Origin: Rhodospirillaceae bacterium
Lineage (GTDB): Bacteria; Pseudomonadota; Alphaproteobacteria; Rhodospirillales; JABJKH01
Direction: 5' to 3'
Assembly (NCBI GenBank): GCA_018660465.1
Contig: JABJKH010000022.1
Location: 1 to 53,226 of the forward strand
Length of the DNA stretch: 53,226 nt
Within the stretch, counting starts at the first letter, position 1. Every line of letters begins with the position of its first letter. Shown here one piece after another: positions 31,868-40,886 of this stretch. The position numbers were made by a program, and so were the translations under genes. Below the pieces are notes generated by a model, which saw nothing but the letters and a program-made list of their open reading frames with translations, searched no databases and was not told the origin of the DNA.

Positions 31868-34230
31868 TGTCATCTCTTCTCAATCGACCAAGCAGTCTTA
31901 TTGGCAAGGGTGTGGAACGCCTTGATGCCGGTGGTTTGCTCGCTGGGCACGGAACATATGTGGATGATATGAAACTTCCCCGCATGGTGCATGCGTGCTT
32001 CGTGCGAAGTCCGCACGCCCATGCGCGCATTGTCTCAATTGATACGACTGCTGCAAAAGCCGGGGCAGGTGTCATTACGGTTTTGACAGGCCCCGATTTC
32101 ATCGATCACGTGGTTCCTTGGAAGGGTGTGCTGACTCACATGCCATCTATGAAATCGGCAACCCAGTTTCCGTTAGCGATAAACAAAGCGACATGGCAGG
32201 GTGAACCGGTTGCTGTTGTTGTCGCCAAATCCCGCGCCCTGGCCGAAGACGCGGCGGAGTTGGTGGAAATCGATTGGGAGCCGCTGCCTGTCGTTGCGAC
32301 TATGGATGCGGCGCTCGCATCGGATGGGCCGATCATCCATGCGGAACTCGGCGATAATATTTGTTTCTCGCGCGCGGGCGAAACAGATGGCATCGACCAA
32401 GTTTTCGAACAAGCGGACCACGTACTGGAAGAGACCTTTAACGTTGAACGCCAGACCCCTGTGACTTTGGAACCGCGGTCAATTTTGGCAGATTACAATC
32501 CAGGGAAAATTTTCCTCAACGTTTATATGTCCAGCCAAGTCCCGCACATGATGCAGTATCTTTATGCCAAGCACTTGGGAATACCCGAGACAAATATCCG
32601 CGTTCAGGTACCGGACATGGGCGGTGGATACGGCTTAAAAATCCACATCTATGGCGATGAAACGGCGACGACCGCGTTGTCGATAATGCTCGGGCGCCCC
32701 GTTAAACATGTGGCGGATCGGATCGAATCTTTTATTTCCGATAATCATTCCCGCGAACATCGTGTGAAGGTCCGCCTTGCCGTAAATCAAGAAGGCGATT
32801 TTCTTGCCTGGGATGTGGATGATCTTTGTGGTGCCGGTGCTTATTCGGTCTACCCTCGGGGTAGTGTGAATGAGACCAAGCACGTATTTAATTTGACCGG
32901 CGGGCCTTACGCATCAAAATTCCATCGCGGTAGAAGTCAGGTGGTGTTTCAAAACAAAGCAGCGCTTGGCCAGTACCGAGCTGTCGGCCATCCTGTTGCC
33001 TGCGTCGCCACTGAAGGCATGGTCGACCGGGCGGCACAGGCTCTAAAAATCGATCCCGCCGACATTCGCCGACGGAACTATATCGATGAAACATCGTGTC
33101 CTTACAAGCTGCCAAGTGGTTCTGTTCTTGAAACATTATCTCAGCAAGCGTGTTTAGATCGGGTGTTGGAGATGATGGATTATCCTGCCTTGCGAGCAGA
33201 ACAAGACCAGTTGCGGGAAAAGAGAATTTACCGAGGCATAGGATTGGCGTCGTATCTTCAAGGCTCTAGCCCATCGTCATCCACCTATGGTATGGGCGGT
33301 GCGCCAATTACATCGCAGGATGGCTGTACAGTTGCCTTGGCGGCACAGGGGACTTTTACCTGTGCCATCAGTGTGGTCGAAATCGGACAGGGGGCACGCA
33401 CCATCACGGCGCAAATCGTTGCCTCTGTGCTCGGCGTCGGCATGGACCAGATCGCGGTTAAACTTGGCGACACAGATACAACCCCCTACGGCGCTGGAAA
33501 TTGGGGGTCGCGGGGAGCAGGGACCGGTGGCGAAACCGCCTTTAAGGCAGCCAGGGCCTTGCGTGAAAATATTTTGAATGTTGCTGCTTTCTTGCTCCAA
33601 GAAGACACCGCCACGTTGGATATTCAAGACAGTCAAATTATTGATGCAAATGGCGGTACCATTCGGATGTCGCTCGAGGAACTCGCCTACAAGGTTTATT
33701 TCCGAACCGACTTGTTCCCCAAGGATTTCCATCCAGAACTCTCTGCCACTCAGAACTACGCCCAGAAGGATTTCGACGCCATCGTTACCAACGGCATTCA
33801 GGGGGCGTACTTGGAAGTCGATGTGGAGACTGGATTCGTCAAATTACTTCGCCATTGGGTCGTGCACGACTGCGGTACCGTCATAAACCCAGATTTAGTT
33901 GGCGAACAAATTAGAGGTGCCGTGGTGCAAGGCTTGGGTGCGGCTCTCGGCGAGACCTGTCTCTATTCGTCAGAGGGACAGTTGATGAACGGAAACTTAG
34001 CCGATTACCTGGTGCCGATGGCTGTGGAAATGCCGGATATTGATGTTGATCTGGTCTCGACACCGACCCAAGTTTCTGAACTGGGAGCTAAGGGGGCTGC
34101 GGAAGCGGGAACGGCCGGGGCACCGGCGGCGGTGATGAATGGCATCAACGATGCCCTCTCACCCTTCGAAACAAAGCTGTCTACCCAGCCATTTACGCCT
34201 GAAAGAATTTATCAAGCCTTGAACGCGTAA
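31867..34230 (+). CDS. Molybdenum hydroxylase large subunit (xanthine dehydrogenase/CO dehydrogenase CoxL family)
   Basis: A 787-aa molybdopterin-cytosine-dinucleotide hydroxylase subunit. The N-terminal (a/b hammerhead) domain carries VERLDAGGLLAGHGTYVDDMKLPRMVHACFVRSPHAHARI. The loop over the metal reads GQYRAVGHPVA (about 371-381), unlike the CO dehydrogenase AYRCSFR loop. The base Glu lies in KGAAEAGTAGAPAAV near the C-terminus. These enzymes oxidise aldehydes or N-heterocycles with water as oxygen donor. The usual FAD (CoxM) and [2Fe-2S] (CoxS) subunits are not in the window. Sitting after the decarboxylase pair, it could oxidise the aldehyde they release. Confidence 0.92.
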   Translation: MSSLLNRPSSLIGKGVERLDAGGLLAGHGTYVDDMKLPRMVHACFVRSPHAHARIVSIDTTAAKAGAGVITVLTGPDFIDHVVPWKGVLTHMPSMKSATQFPLAINKATWQGEPVAVVVAKSRALAEDAAELVEIDWEPLPVVATMDAALASDGPIIHAELGDNICFSRAGETDGIDQVFEQADHVLEETFNVERQTPVTLEPRSILADYNPGKIFLNVYMSSQVPHMMQYLYAKHLGIPETNIRVQVPDMGGGYGLKIHIYGDETATTALSIMLGRPVKHVADRIESFISDNHSREHRVKVRLAVNQEGDFLAWDVDDLCGAGAYSVYPRGSVNETKHVFNLTGGPYASKFHRGRSQVVFQNKAALGQYRAVGHPVACVATEGMVDRAAQALKIDPADIRRRNYIDETSCPYKLPSGSVLETLSQQACLDRVLEMMDYPALRAEQDQLREKRIYRGIGLASYLQGSSPSSSTYGMGGAPITSQDGCTVALAAQGTFTCAISVVEIGQGARTITAQIVASVLGVGMDQIAVKLGDTDTTPYGAGNWGSRGAGTGGETAFKAARALRENILNVAAFLLQEDTATLDIQDSQIIDANGGTIRMSLEELAYKVYFRTDLFPKDFHPELSATQNYAQKDFDAIVTNGIQGAYLEVDVETGFVKLLRHWVVHDCGTVINPDLVGEQIRGAVVQGLGAALGETCLYSSEGQLMNGNLADYLVPMAVEMPDIDVDLVSTPTQVSELGAKGAAEAGTAGAPAAVMNGINDALSPFETKLSTQPFTPERIYQALNA

Positions 34231-34241
34231 AGTGCCAGCGC

Positions 34242-35099
34242 TCACTCGGTCGCGTATTTCTTTTCAGCTTCGTAGTATTCGGGAAATCCGACGACATCAC
34301 GCAGGTGAGAAAAATCATACGAGTCTTCGGAATACGTCCCGTTTTTGAATTGAGTAAGAACATCCTCCATCGCCTTGATGCCCGCCATTAATAGGGTCAG
34401 GGGATGGACCACGATCTTATAGCCGATGTCGCCCAGTTCTTTGGGGGAGAGCACAGGCGTATCGCCTTGTTCTACCATGTTGGCCATTTTGGGTCCGGGG
34501 ACCTGTTCACAATAGGTGCGCATTTGTTCCACGTCTTTAGGCGCTTCAAGGAAGGTGATATCGGCACCGAGCTCGGCAAACTTTTTTGCGCGGTAGAGGG
34601 CTTCATTGAAGCCTTCGGTGGCGTTGGCATCTGTGCGCGCCATGATCAGGATATCAGTACCGTCATTTTTTACATCGATGGCAGCCTTGATCCGCGCGAA
34701 AGCTTCGGCGCGATCGACGGTTTTCTTGCCCCGGGTATGACCACATCGCTTCGGTGATACCTGATCCTCAATCATCACGCAGGCGAAACCCGCACGGGCG
34801 AAACCTTCGACCGTGCGCCGCACATTAATCGCGTTGCCGTAGCCCGTATCTCCATCACCAATGATCGGCATCGAAACTGCATCACACATATTTTGGCCCT
34901 GGTTGGCCATTTCAGTATAGGAAATCAGGCCCGTGTCGGGCATGGCGAGCCGGGCGGCGGCTACGGCAAAGCCACTCATGAAACTGGCGCGAAACCCTGC
35001 GCGTTCGACGAGGCGTGCGGACATGGCATCAAAGACGCCGGGCATGACCTCCGCACCGGGTTCAGCCAGGATCGCGCGGAGTTGGTCTGTTTTGGTCAC
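34242..35099 (-). CDS. Isocitrate lyase/PEP mutase family enzyme
   Basis: A 285-aa TIM-barrel lyase. The metal site is in IGDGDTGYG (about 80-88), followed by a VMIEDQVSPKRCGHTRGKKTV segment. The Cys-containing KRCGH loop marks carbon-carbon lyases of the 2-methylisocitrate lyase/2,3-dimethylmalate lyase/oxaloacetate decarboxylase type. It differs from the NS-rich loop of true PEP mutases, so phosphonate synthesis is not supported. It is the last gene of the minus-strand run from the ABC importer and lies 27 bp after the TauD-like gene. The substrate is unknown. Confidence 0.9.
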   Translation of the reverse strand: MTKTDQLRAILAEPGAEVMPGVFDAMSARLVERAGFRASFMSGFAVAAARLAMPDTGLISYTEMANQGQNMCDAVSMPIIGDGDTGYGNAINVRRTVEGFARAGFACVMIEDQVSPKRCGHTRGKKTVDRAEAFARIKAAIDVKNDGTDILIMARTDANATEGFNEALYRAKKFAELGADITFLEAPKDVEQMRTYCEQVPGPKMANMVEQGDTPVLSPKELGDIGYKIVVHPLTLLMAGIKAMEDVLTQFKNGTYSEDSYDFSHLRDVVGFPEYYEAEKKYATE

Positions 35100-35126
35100 A
35101 CTGGTTCTCCTAGAATAATATTGGCC

Positions 35127-36155
35127 CTAATGGGGGCGGCGGTCGTCAGTTAGGCAGATGCCGCCTCTGGGGCCGGTGTTCAAGCGGTCGGCGAATTCGG
35201 GTGCTAAGTCGCGCCCCTCGCGTAGATTAAGCCAAAGCCGCAGCAGGTCTCGCTTGCGCTCAGGTTCAGGGAAATCTTCGAAGCCTTTGCGGGCGTGCAG
35301 AATACCGTGGTTATTGAGAATTTGGATATCACCCCGTTCAAAGATAATGTCGTGGCGGAACTTATCGCTTAACGCCAATTCAACGACGTATTGGACCGCT
35401 TTTAATTCCTGTTCATTTAGTGATTTTCCCGCCTTGTCCATGCCTTCGATCATCGTGCGGCTGTTAAATCGGCAGCTCAATCGACCATCGAAGTAGCTAA
35501 AGGCGGGGACTCTGTTGAACGAGGTTTCGTTCGGATCTGTGGTTACACCTTCGCCGCGCAGATCAAAATGGAAGCCGGCCGTTAAAATTTCTAAATACTC
35601 CGGGTGGGTTGCCAAGATTTCGTTATAGATCGCAGATGCACTGGCGATGCAGCTTTCGCCTCCCGATTTTGAGGGGTGTTTACACAGAAGCGCCACGACA
35701 TCAGTCGGGTCGCTATGAGGGCGGAGTTCAGCCTTCGTCGTATAGCCCCGGACATTATTAGACGCATAGTCGCGGCCACCATCGGTGACATGGCCGATCA
35801 GGTCGCCCATCGGATTTTGATGCATTAGGACGCCCAAATGTGCTGCAATTCCCCAATAAAGCGTTTCCAGGGTGGCCGGGTCATAGGCGGTTACGTCCAG
35901 GCCTTTGATCAGCACACAGCCACGACCAAACTCAATTTGCTGAAGGATATTTTCAAACAGAGATTCCAGGTTGGGCAGAGGAAAATCTTCCCGATCAAAA
36001 TTGCCAGCTCCCTTAGCGCGAACACCTTCCGTCGCTTGATCGAGTTCGGCTATGTCTGCATCCGAAAATCGATAGATCCAGGAAGGATCAGCCGCAAGCT
36101 CCCCTGGCGTCCACGCACTAGGCTCACGAACGGGTTCTCTAAGGATTTCAGACAT
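35127..36155 (-). CDS. TauD/TfdA-family Fe(II)/2-oxoglutarate dioxygenase
   Basis: A 342-aa dioxygenase. The iron ligands are His147 and Asp149 in LRPHSDPTD and the distal His287 in NNHGILHARKGF; the Arg in RDLLRLWLNLR contacts 2-oxoglutarate. Length and motifs resemble alpha-ketoglutarate-dependent dioxygenases of the TauD/TfdA/CsiD group. Taurine as substrate is not implied. It is 44 bp after the dipeptide-type permease gene in a continuous minus-strand run, so its substrate may be imported by that transporter. Confidence 0.9.
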   Translation of the reverse strand: MSEILREPVREPSAWTPGELAADPSWIYRFSDADIAELDQATEGVRAKGAGNFDREDFPLPNLESLFENILQQIEFGRGCVLIKGLDVTAYDPATLETLYWGIAAHLGVLMHQNPMGDLIGHVTDGGRDYASNNVRGYTTKAELRPHSDPTDVVALLCKHPSKSGGESCIASASAIYNEILATHPEYLEILTAGFHFDLRGEGVTTDPNETSFNRVPAFSYFDGRLSCRFNSRTMIEGMDKAGKSLNEQELKAVQYVVELALSDKFRHDIIFERGDIQILNNHGILHARKGFEDFPEPERKRDLLRLWLNLREGRDLAPEFADRLNTGPRGGICLTDDRRPH

Positions 36156-36199
36156 AACCAGACTCCGGGCTTAATCACGCAAAGAATAATCCGATAAGA

Positions 36200-37102
36200 T
36201 TAGCGCGACCGCAGTTTCGGGTCTAGGACATCACGCAGGGCATCACCAAACAGGTTGAAACCAAACACGGCGAGGCTAATCGCAACGCCGGGCCAGATTG
36301 CGACCCAAGGAGCACTTTCTGCATATTCTTCCGCACCACCTTGCAGCATCAGGCCCCACGCAGGCGTTGGTTCCTGCACGCCCATGCCGAGATAGCTGAG
36401 CGAAGCTTCTAGCAAGATCGCTTGGCCCAAGAACGAGGTGAACATGATCAAGAACGGTGCCATCACGTTGGGCATCATGTGGCGCAGAATTATCCGCGAA
36501 TGACCAAAGCCTAAAGAGCGCGCTGCATCCACATACGGAATTTCACGAATGGCCAAGGCACTGGATCGCACGACCCGCGCACATTGCGGCACGAACGGGA
36601 TGGTGATCGCGATGATCACGTTGGTGGTTCCGGTGCCCAAGGTGGCAACCACGGCCAGCGCAATGATGATCAGTGGAAAAGCCATGAACACATCCATGAC
36701 CCGCTGCATGATCAGATCAAAGCGCCCGCCGAAGTAGGCACTGGCGACGCCGAGGAGTAATCCCAGGAATGAACCGACAGTGGCAGCAGTAAAGCCCACA
36801 TAGAGCGCCGTCCGAGCGCCATAAATGATCCGTGTCAGCACATCGCGACCGAATTGGTCGGTGCCCATGGGGAATATCCAACTGGGTTCAACCAGCATGT
36901 GTTCCAGAGAATTTGCTTCCGGATCATAAGGCGACAGGAAATTGGCGAAGACAGCCATTAAGATCATTAAGATGACCACGGCCAAGCCTGCCGCACCCAG
37001 CGGCTGCCGTTTGATCAGTTGTAGCATTGCCTGGAGAAGAGGAACGTCTGGGTTTAGTTCCTCAACTTCTGCTTCGACTTGAACTTCTGAAACCATTGTC
37101 AT
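36200..37102 (-). CDS. ABC transporter permease (DppC/OppC type)
   Basis: A 300-aa inner-membrane permease. The N-terminal cytoplasmic helix and first transmembrane segment (PLGAAGLAVVILMILMAVFANFLSPYDPEANSL) plus the FPMGTDQFGRDVLTRIIYGARTALYVG block are typical of DppC/OppC. The EAA loop is YVDAARSLGFGHSRIILRHMMPN. It pairs with the DppB-like permease 12 bp upstream (minus strand). Substrates are oligopeptides or other organic solutes. Confidence 0.94.
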   Translation of the reverse strand: MTMVSEVQVEAEVEELNPDVPLLQAMLQLIKRQPLGAAGLAVVILMILMAVFANFLSPYDPEANSLEHMLVEPSWIFPMGTDQFGRDVLTRIIYGARTALYVGFTAATVGSFLGLLLGVASAYFGGRFDLIMQRVMDVFMAFPLIIIALAVVATLGTGTTNVIIAITIPFVPQCARVVRSSALAIREIPYVDAARSLGFGHSRIILRHMMPNVMAPFLIMFTSFLGQAILLEASLSYLGMGVQEPTPAWGLMLQGGAEEYAESAPWVAIWPGVAISLAVFGFNLFGDALRDVLDPKLRSR

Positions 37103-37114
37103 GATTCTAATCCC

Positions 37115-38086
37115 TTAACTGTAACGAATGCGGGGATCTAACCACGCGTAAAATAAATCGATGACGAAGTTCGTTAAAACGAAGATCGCGACCACCAACA
37201 TGACCAACGCTTGGGTCATGGTGTAATCACTGTTCAAAACCGATTCAACGAACAATTTGCCAAGGCCATTCAGATTGAAGACCTGCTCTGTTACAACCAA
37301 GCCACCCATGAGGAAGGCGAACTCAATTCCGATGATTGTGACCACCGGCAACATAGAGTTCTTCAAGGCGTGTCGGTTAATCACCAGCTTTTCCATCAAG
37401 CCCTTGGCGCGCGCAGTACGGATGTAATCTTCACGCAGCACTTCCAACAGGGCAGATCGAGTCATACGCGTTGCGACTGCTGAATACCGGTATCCAGTTG
37501 CCACCGCCGGCCAGATTAGTTGCAACATATTTTGCCCTAAATCTTCAAGCGGAGAAACGTATTCAATGGGCGGCATCCAGGCCTCTCCAAACCATGCTTG
37601 AGAGTAAATCAAAAGGCCCAGAATGATGAGAATACCCAGCCAGAACGACGGCATGGCAATGCCGGCAATACTGAAGGTTCGGACCACATAATCGACCCAG
37701 GTATTTTGCTTAAGCGCGGAAATCGCGCCTAAAGGAATGGCGATGATTACAGCAACAAATGTTGCCATGATCGCGACTTGTAGCGAGAGTTGGAATCGAA
37801 GGCCAATTTCGTAGGTAATCGCCTTACCAGTCCACATCGACTCGCCAAAGTTAAAGGTTACAAAACCGTATATGAAATCAAAAAATTGAACAATTTTCGC
37901 GTCGTTCATGCCGAGGTTTTCTCGACAGATATCAATAGCTTCTTGATCCACATAATTTCCAGTGCCTGCTAAACGCAGCTCACAGACGTCGCCTGGAATT
38001 AAGCGGAGGAGCAAAAAGATAAGGACGGCTGCCCCGAACAACGTCGGGATCATTAACAGCAGTCGTTTTGCCATATACTTATACAT
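37115..38086 (-). CDS. ABC transporter permease (DppB/OppB type)
   Basis: A 323-aa permease with six predicted transmembrane segments. The N-terminus MYKYMAKRLLLMIPTLFGAAVLIFLLLRLIPGD is the DppB signature. The EAA loop reads YIRTARAKGLMEKLVINRHALKNSMLPVVT. It is separated from the substrate-binding-protein gene by 84 bp that contain a strong hairpin, and is followed by the DppC-like gene. Confidence 0.94.
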   Translation of the reverse strand: MYKYMAKRLLLMIPTLFGAAVLIFLLLRLIPGDVCELRLAGTGNYVDQEAIDICRENLGMNDAKIVQFFDFIYGFVTFNFGESMWTGKAITYEIGLRFQLSLQVAIMATFVAVIIAIPLGAISALKQNTWVDYVVRTFSIAGIAMPSFWLGILIILGLLIYSQAWFGEAWMPPIEYVSPLEDLGQNMLQLIWPAVATGYRYSAVATRMTRSALLEVLREDYIRTARAKGLMEKLVINRHALKNSMLPVVTIIGIEFAFLMGGLVVTEQVFNLNGLGKLFVESVLNSDYTMTQALVMLVVAIFVLTNFVIDLFYAWLDPRIRYS

Positions 38087-38119
38087 GTACCGTCCTCAAA
38101 AATAATTTAGTGCCGGGTT

Positions 38120-38146
38120 CCCCACCCGCGGTAACCGCGGGTGGGG
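38120..38146 (-). other. Strong intercistronic stem-loop between binding-protein and permease genes
   Basis: A perfect 12-bp stem, CCCCACCCGCGG (38120-38131) with CCGCGGGTGGGG (38135-38146), and a 3-nt loop. Outer CCGG copies (38113-38116 and 38148-38151) can extend it. On the minus strand it follows the binding-protein stop by 24 nt. No T-run follows directly, so it is more likely an mRNA 3' stabiliser or partial attenuator that keeps the binding protein more abundant than the permeases. Confidence 0.75.
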
Positions 38147-38170
38147 GCCGGTTCTATTGTCGTGTTTTGA

Positions 38171-39778
38171 CTACTTGTCCAACCAGACGTTATCGAGAGT
38201 CTGATTGAGATAGTGACTCGGAGCAATCTTCCAGCCTTTAACATAGGACCGGTGAGGATTGATCTTGTACCACCACAACGTAACCGAACTGGACGCTGTG
38301 TCGTGCAGAGCCCGCGTCTCATACTTCCGCATGATTTCACGTTGCACTTTCGGATCAGCCGATTTGTTCATTTTCAGGAACATTTTTTCCAAGACGGGAT
38401 CTTCGAACTGGGCGTAGTTGTTACCAGCACTACCCAGCCACTTGGAAACGTCAGCTAAAGGATTAACAATCGACTGACAGTTAAAGTCGATCGACACAGC
38501 AAAGTCCTTCTTTTTACGCAAAGAAGCATAGAAAGCTGGGCTCGGTTGAACGCGCTGCTTAACCTTAAGACCAACTTTCTTCCATTGGTCAATCAACCAG
38601 GTGCCAACAATCTTATAGGGTTGGTCAACACCGCGGTTGTTAAGCGTGAACGAAAGATTGGATTGACCTGCATCCGCCAACAACTTTTTAGCTAAAGCGC
38701 GGGACGCTTTGATGTCCGTGCCGTAGCCGTGAATTTTCGTCAATTCTTCTTTCGTTGCTGCCAAGGGGTGACTTGGGAATGCAATACCGCCAACCGTTTT
38801 CACGATTGCAATACGAGACAGGTACTTGGACCCACCCCAACGGTCGATAGCCAATGTCAGCGCTTTACGGACCCGTGGGTCGTCAAAAGGCTTCACCTTA
38901 TGGTTCGGTGTGACCATCAGGAAGCAGTTCCAATCACTTTCTTGAACCGTGATCTTTTTACCTAATGCTTTCACAAGGTCGTCACGTGCTTTCGGTGGGA
39001 AACCGCGGAATTCGATGGCTGCACGGTCGCCGCGAATGGCTTGCATGCGAAGAGACATCTTCGGTGCGGAAATCGCCTTAAAGCCATCCAAGTACGGCTG
39101 GCCTTTGTGGTGATAGCTGGAGTTCTTCTTCCCCGACACGAACGAACCAGGCTGGTGTTCAACAAATACGAACGGGCCCGTACCATTCACGTTCTTCTTG
39201 TGCCAAGTGTAGCCTTTTGTATCCAAATCCTTCTTCGAATAGATAAAGTTGAAAGGCATGGCGACTGCTGGAATAAACGTTCCAGTGGGGAAACTCAGCT
39301 TAAAAATCAGCGTTGTGTCATCAGGAGCCGTGATGGATTTAACCGCCTTGAAATAGGCTTTCCGGGCACTGGCGACGCCTTTGGGTGGAAAGACGACTTT
39401 GTCAAAAGTAGCCTTAACATCCTGCGCTGTCATTGGCGTTCCATCATGGAACTTAATGCCTGAGCGGATTTTGAACTTGAACAAGGTTCCGCCTTCTTCA
39501 CCTTTAGGCACATCACCTTCGCAAACATCACAAACGAAGTCCGTCGGTGATGAAGGATTGTTCGGGTTAACCCGAATTAAGGTGCTGTAAAATGGCTTGA
39601 TCGGGTGGATCATGCCGAACGTGGTCTCAATGTGTCCGTCATAAGACGGAATCTTAGAACCGACGACGAAATTTAACACGCCGCCTTTCTTAATGGCCTG
39701 AGCCGGGCTAAACGCTGCCATAGCAACGCCAACGCCGACCGCGACCGAGATCGCTAGTCTAGAGTAGGTTATTTTCAT
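38171..39778 (-). CDS. ABC transporter substrate-binding protein (family 5, peptide/nickel type)
   Basis: A 535-aa periplasmic solute-binding protein of family 5. It starts with a signal peptide (MKITYSRLAISVAVGVGVAMAAFSPAQA). The mature protein has the family blocks GGTLFKFKIRSGIKFHDGTPMTAQDVKATFDKV (about 94-126) and NGTGPFVFVEHQPGS, followed by the C-terminal DDPRVRKALTLAIDR motif. The start at 39778 is chosen because GGAGG lies 8 nt upstream and it opens the signal peptide. The two ATPase genes precede it. Two Cys in CDVCEGD may form a disulfide. Confidence 0.94.
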   Translation of the reverse strand: MKITYSRLAISVAVGVGVAMAAFSPAQAIKKGGVLNFVVGSKIPSYDGHIETTFGMIHPIKPFYSTLIRVNPNNPSSPTDFVCDVCEGDVPKGEEGGTLFKFKIRSGIKFHDGTPMTAQDVKATFDKVVFPPKGVASARKAYFKAVKSITAPDDTTLIFKLSFPTGTFIPAVAMPFNFIYSKKDLDTKGYTWHKKNVNGTGPFVFVEHQPGSFVSGKKNSSYHHKGQPYLDGFKAISAPKMSLRMQAIRGDRAAIEFRGFPPKARDDLVKALGKKITVQESDWNCFLMVTPNHKVKPFDDPRVRKALTLAIDRWGGSKYLSRIAIVKTVGGIAFPSHPLAATKEELTKIHGYGTDIKASRALAKKLLADAGQSNLSFTLNNRGVDQPYKIVGTWLIDQWKKVGLKVKQRVQPSPAFYASLRKKKDFAVSIDFNCQSIVNPLADVSKWLGSAGNNYAQFEDPVLEKMFLKMNKSADPKVQREIMRKYETRALHDTASSSVTLWWYKINPHRSYVKGWKIAPSHYLNQTLDNVWLDK

Positions 39779-39851
39779 AACTTTTACCTCCCATGAGCGA
39801 GGGAACTCCCATTCCCTCAATTTGTGCCGCTTTGACCTAATGGCCTTACAG

Positions 39852-40886
39852 TCACACTTCCCAGCAAGCCACCCAATGGCCCGCCTTTACTTCCCTAAAT
39901 TCGGGAATTTCTTTACCACACCGCTCCGTTGCCATCGTGCAACGGGGGTGGAAAACACATCCGCTTGGTGGATTAATCGGGCTTGGTACCTCACCCTTAA
40001 CGATTTCATGGGCGCGATCCGCTTCAATCTCCGGATCGGGAATAGGTACCGCCGACAGCAATACATTTGTATAGGGGTGAATGGGATCATCATAAAGCGC
40101 ATCGCAATCCGCCAATTCCACCATTTTCCCCAAATACATCACCGCGACCCGGTGGCACAGATGACGCACCACGCTCAGATCATGGGATATAAACAAATAC
40201 GTCAGATCAAATTCGTCGCGCAGGTCTTCCAGCAGGTTGATCACTTGAGCCTGGATCGACACGTCCAATGCGGAAACCGCTTCGTCACAGACAATAAAGT
40301 CCGGATTGAGCGCCAAGGCGCGGGCAATACCTACCCGCTGGCGCTGGCCACCACTCATTTCATGCGGGTAGCGATCAGCAAAAGCGGGGTTCAATCCGCA
40401 AATTGTCAGCAGTTCGCGAACTCGCGCATCGCGCTCGGTTCGATCTTCAATAATTTTATGAACGGCGATGGGTTCGGCAATAATTTCGCCGATTTTCATT
40501 CTGGGGTTTAGAGAACTGTAGGGGTCCTGAAAAATCACCTGGATTTTTTCCCGGACCTTGGACATCTGTTTTTGATCTAGGTCTTTTAATTCTTGCCCCT
40601 CAAAGACGATGGAGCCATCGGTTTGATTTTCCAACTGGAGGATACAGCGGCCCGTGGTTGTCTTGCCGCAGCCTGATTCCCCAACCAAGCCCAAGGTTTC
40701 GCCTTTTTTAATATCGAAGCTGATGCCATCGACAGCCTTAACGGTTGCGACGGTTCGGCTAATGACAATGCCTTCCACGATGGGAAAGTGCATCTTTAAA
40801 TCGCTGACGGTAATCAGCGTTTCGCCGAGATTAACGCTGGTGCCGGAGCCGGTTTCCGCTTCCCGGGTAATATTAGTCTTGGTCAT
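39852..40886 (-). CDS. ABC transporter ATP-binding protein (OppF/DppF type)
   Basis: A 344-aa ATPase. Walker A is GESGCGKTT, the signature [15 protein letters not shown], Walker [13 protein letters not shown], and the H-loop FISHDLSVV. The C-terminal oligopeptide-type domain [28 protein letters not shown] has four Cys, which in relatives bind an iron-sulfur cluster. The ATG at 40886 has AGGAGG five nt upstream and overlaps the OppD stop as ATGA; the longer frame starts inside OppD. Confidence 0.94.
   Translation of the reverse strand: MTKTNITREAETGSGTSVNLGETLITVSDLKMHFPIVEGIVISRTVATVKAVDGISFDIKKGETLGLVGESGCGKTTTGRCILQLENQTDGSIVFEGQELKDLDQKQMSKVREKIQVIFQDPYSSLNPRMKIGEIIAEPIAVHKIIEDRTERDARVRELLTICGLNPAFADRYPHEMSGGQRQRVGIARALALNPDFIVCDEAVSALDVSIQAQVINLLEDLRDEFDLTYLFISHDLSVVRHLCHRVAVMYLGKMVELADCDALYDDPIHPYTNVLLSAVPIPDPEIEADRAHEIVKGEVPSPINPPSGCVFHPRCTMATERCGKEIPEFREVKAGHWVACWEV

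Noticed and set aside
34242-36155. Phosphonate metabolism (PEP mutase plus decarboxylase)
   Set aside because: The isocitrate-lyase-family gene has the KRCGH loop of carbon-carbon lyases, not the PEP mutase loop, and the decarboxylase pair is on the other strand in another unit.
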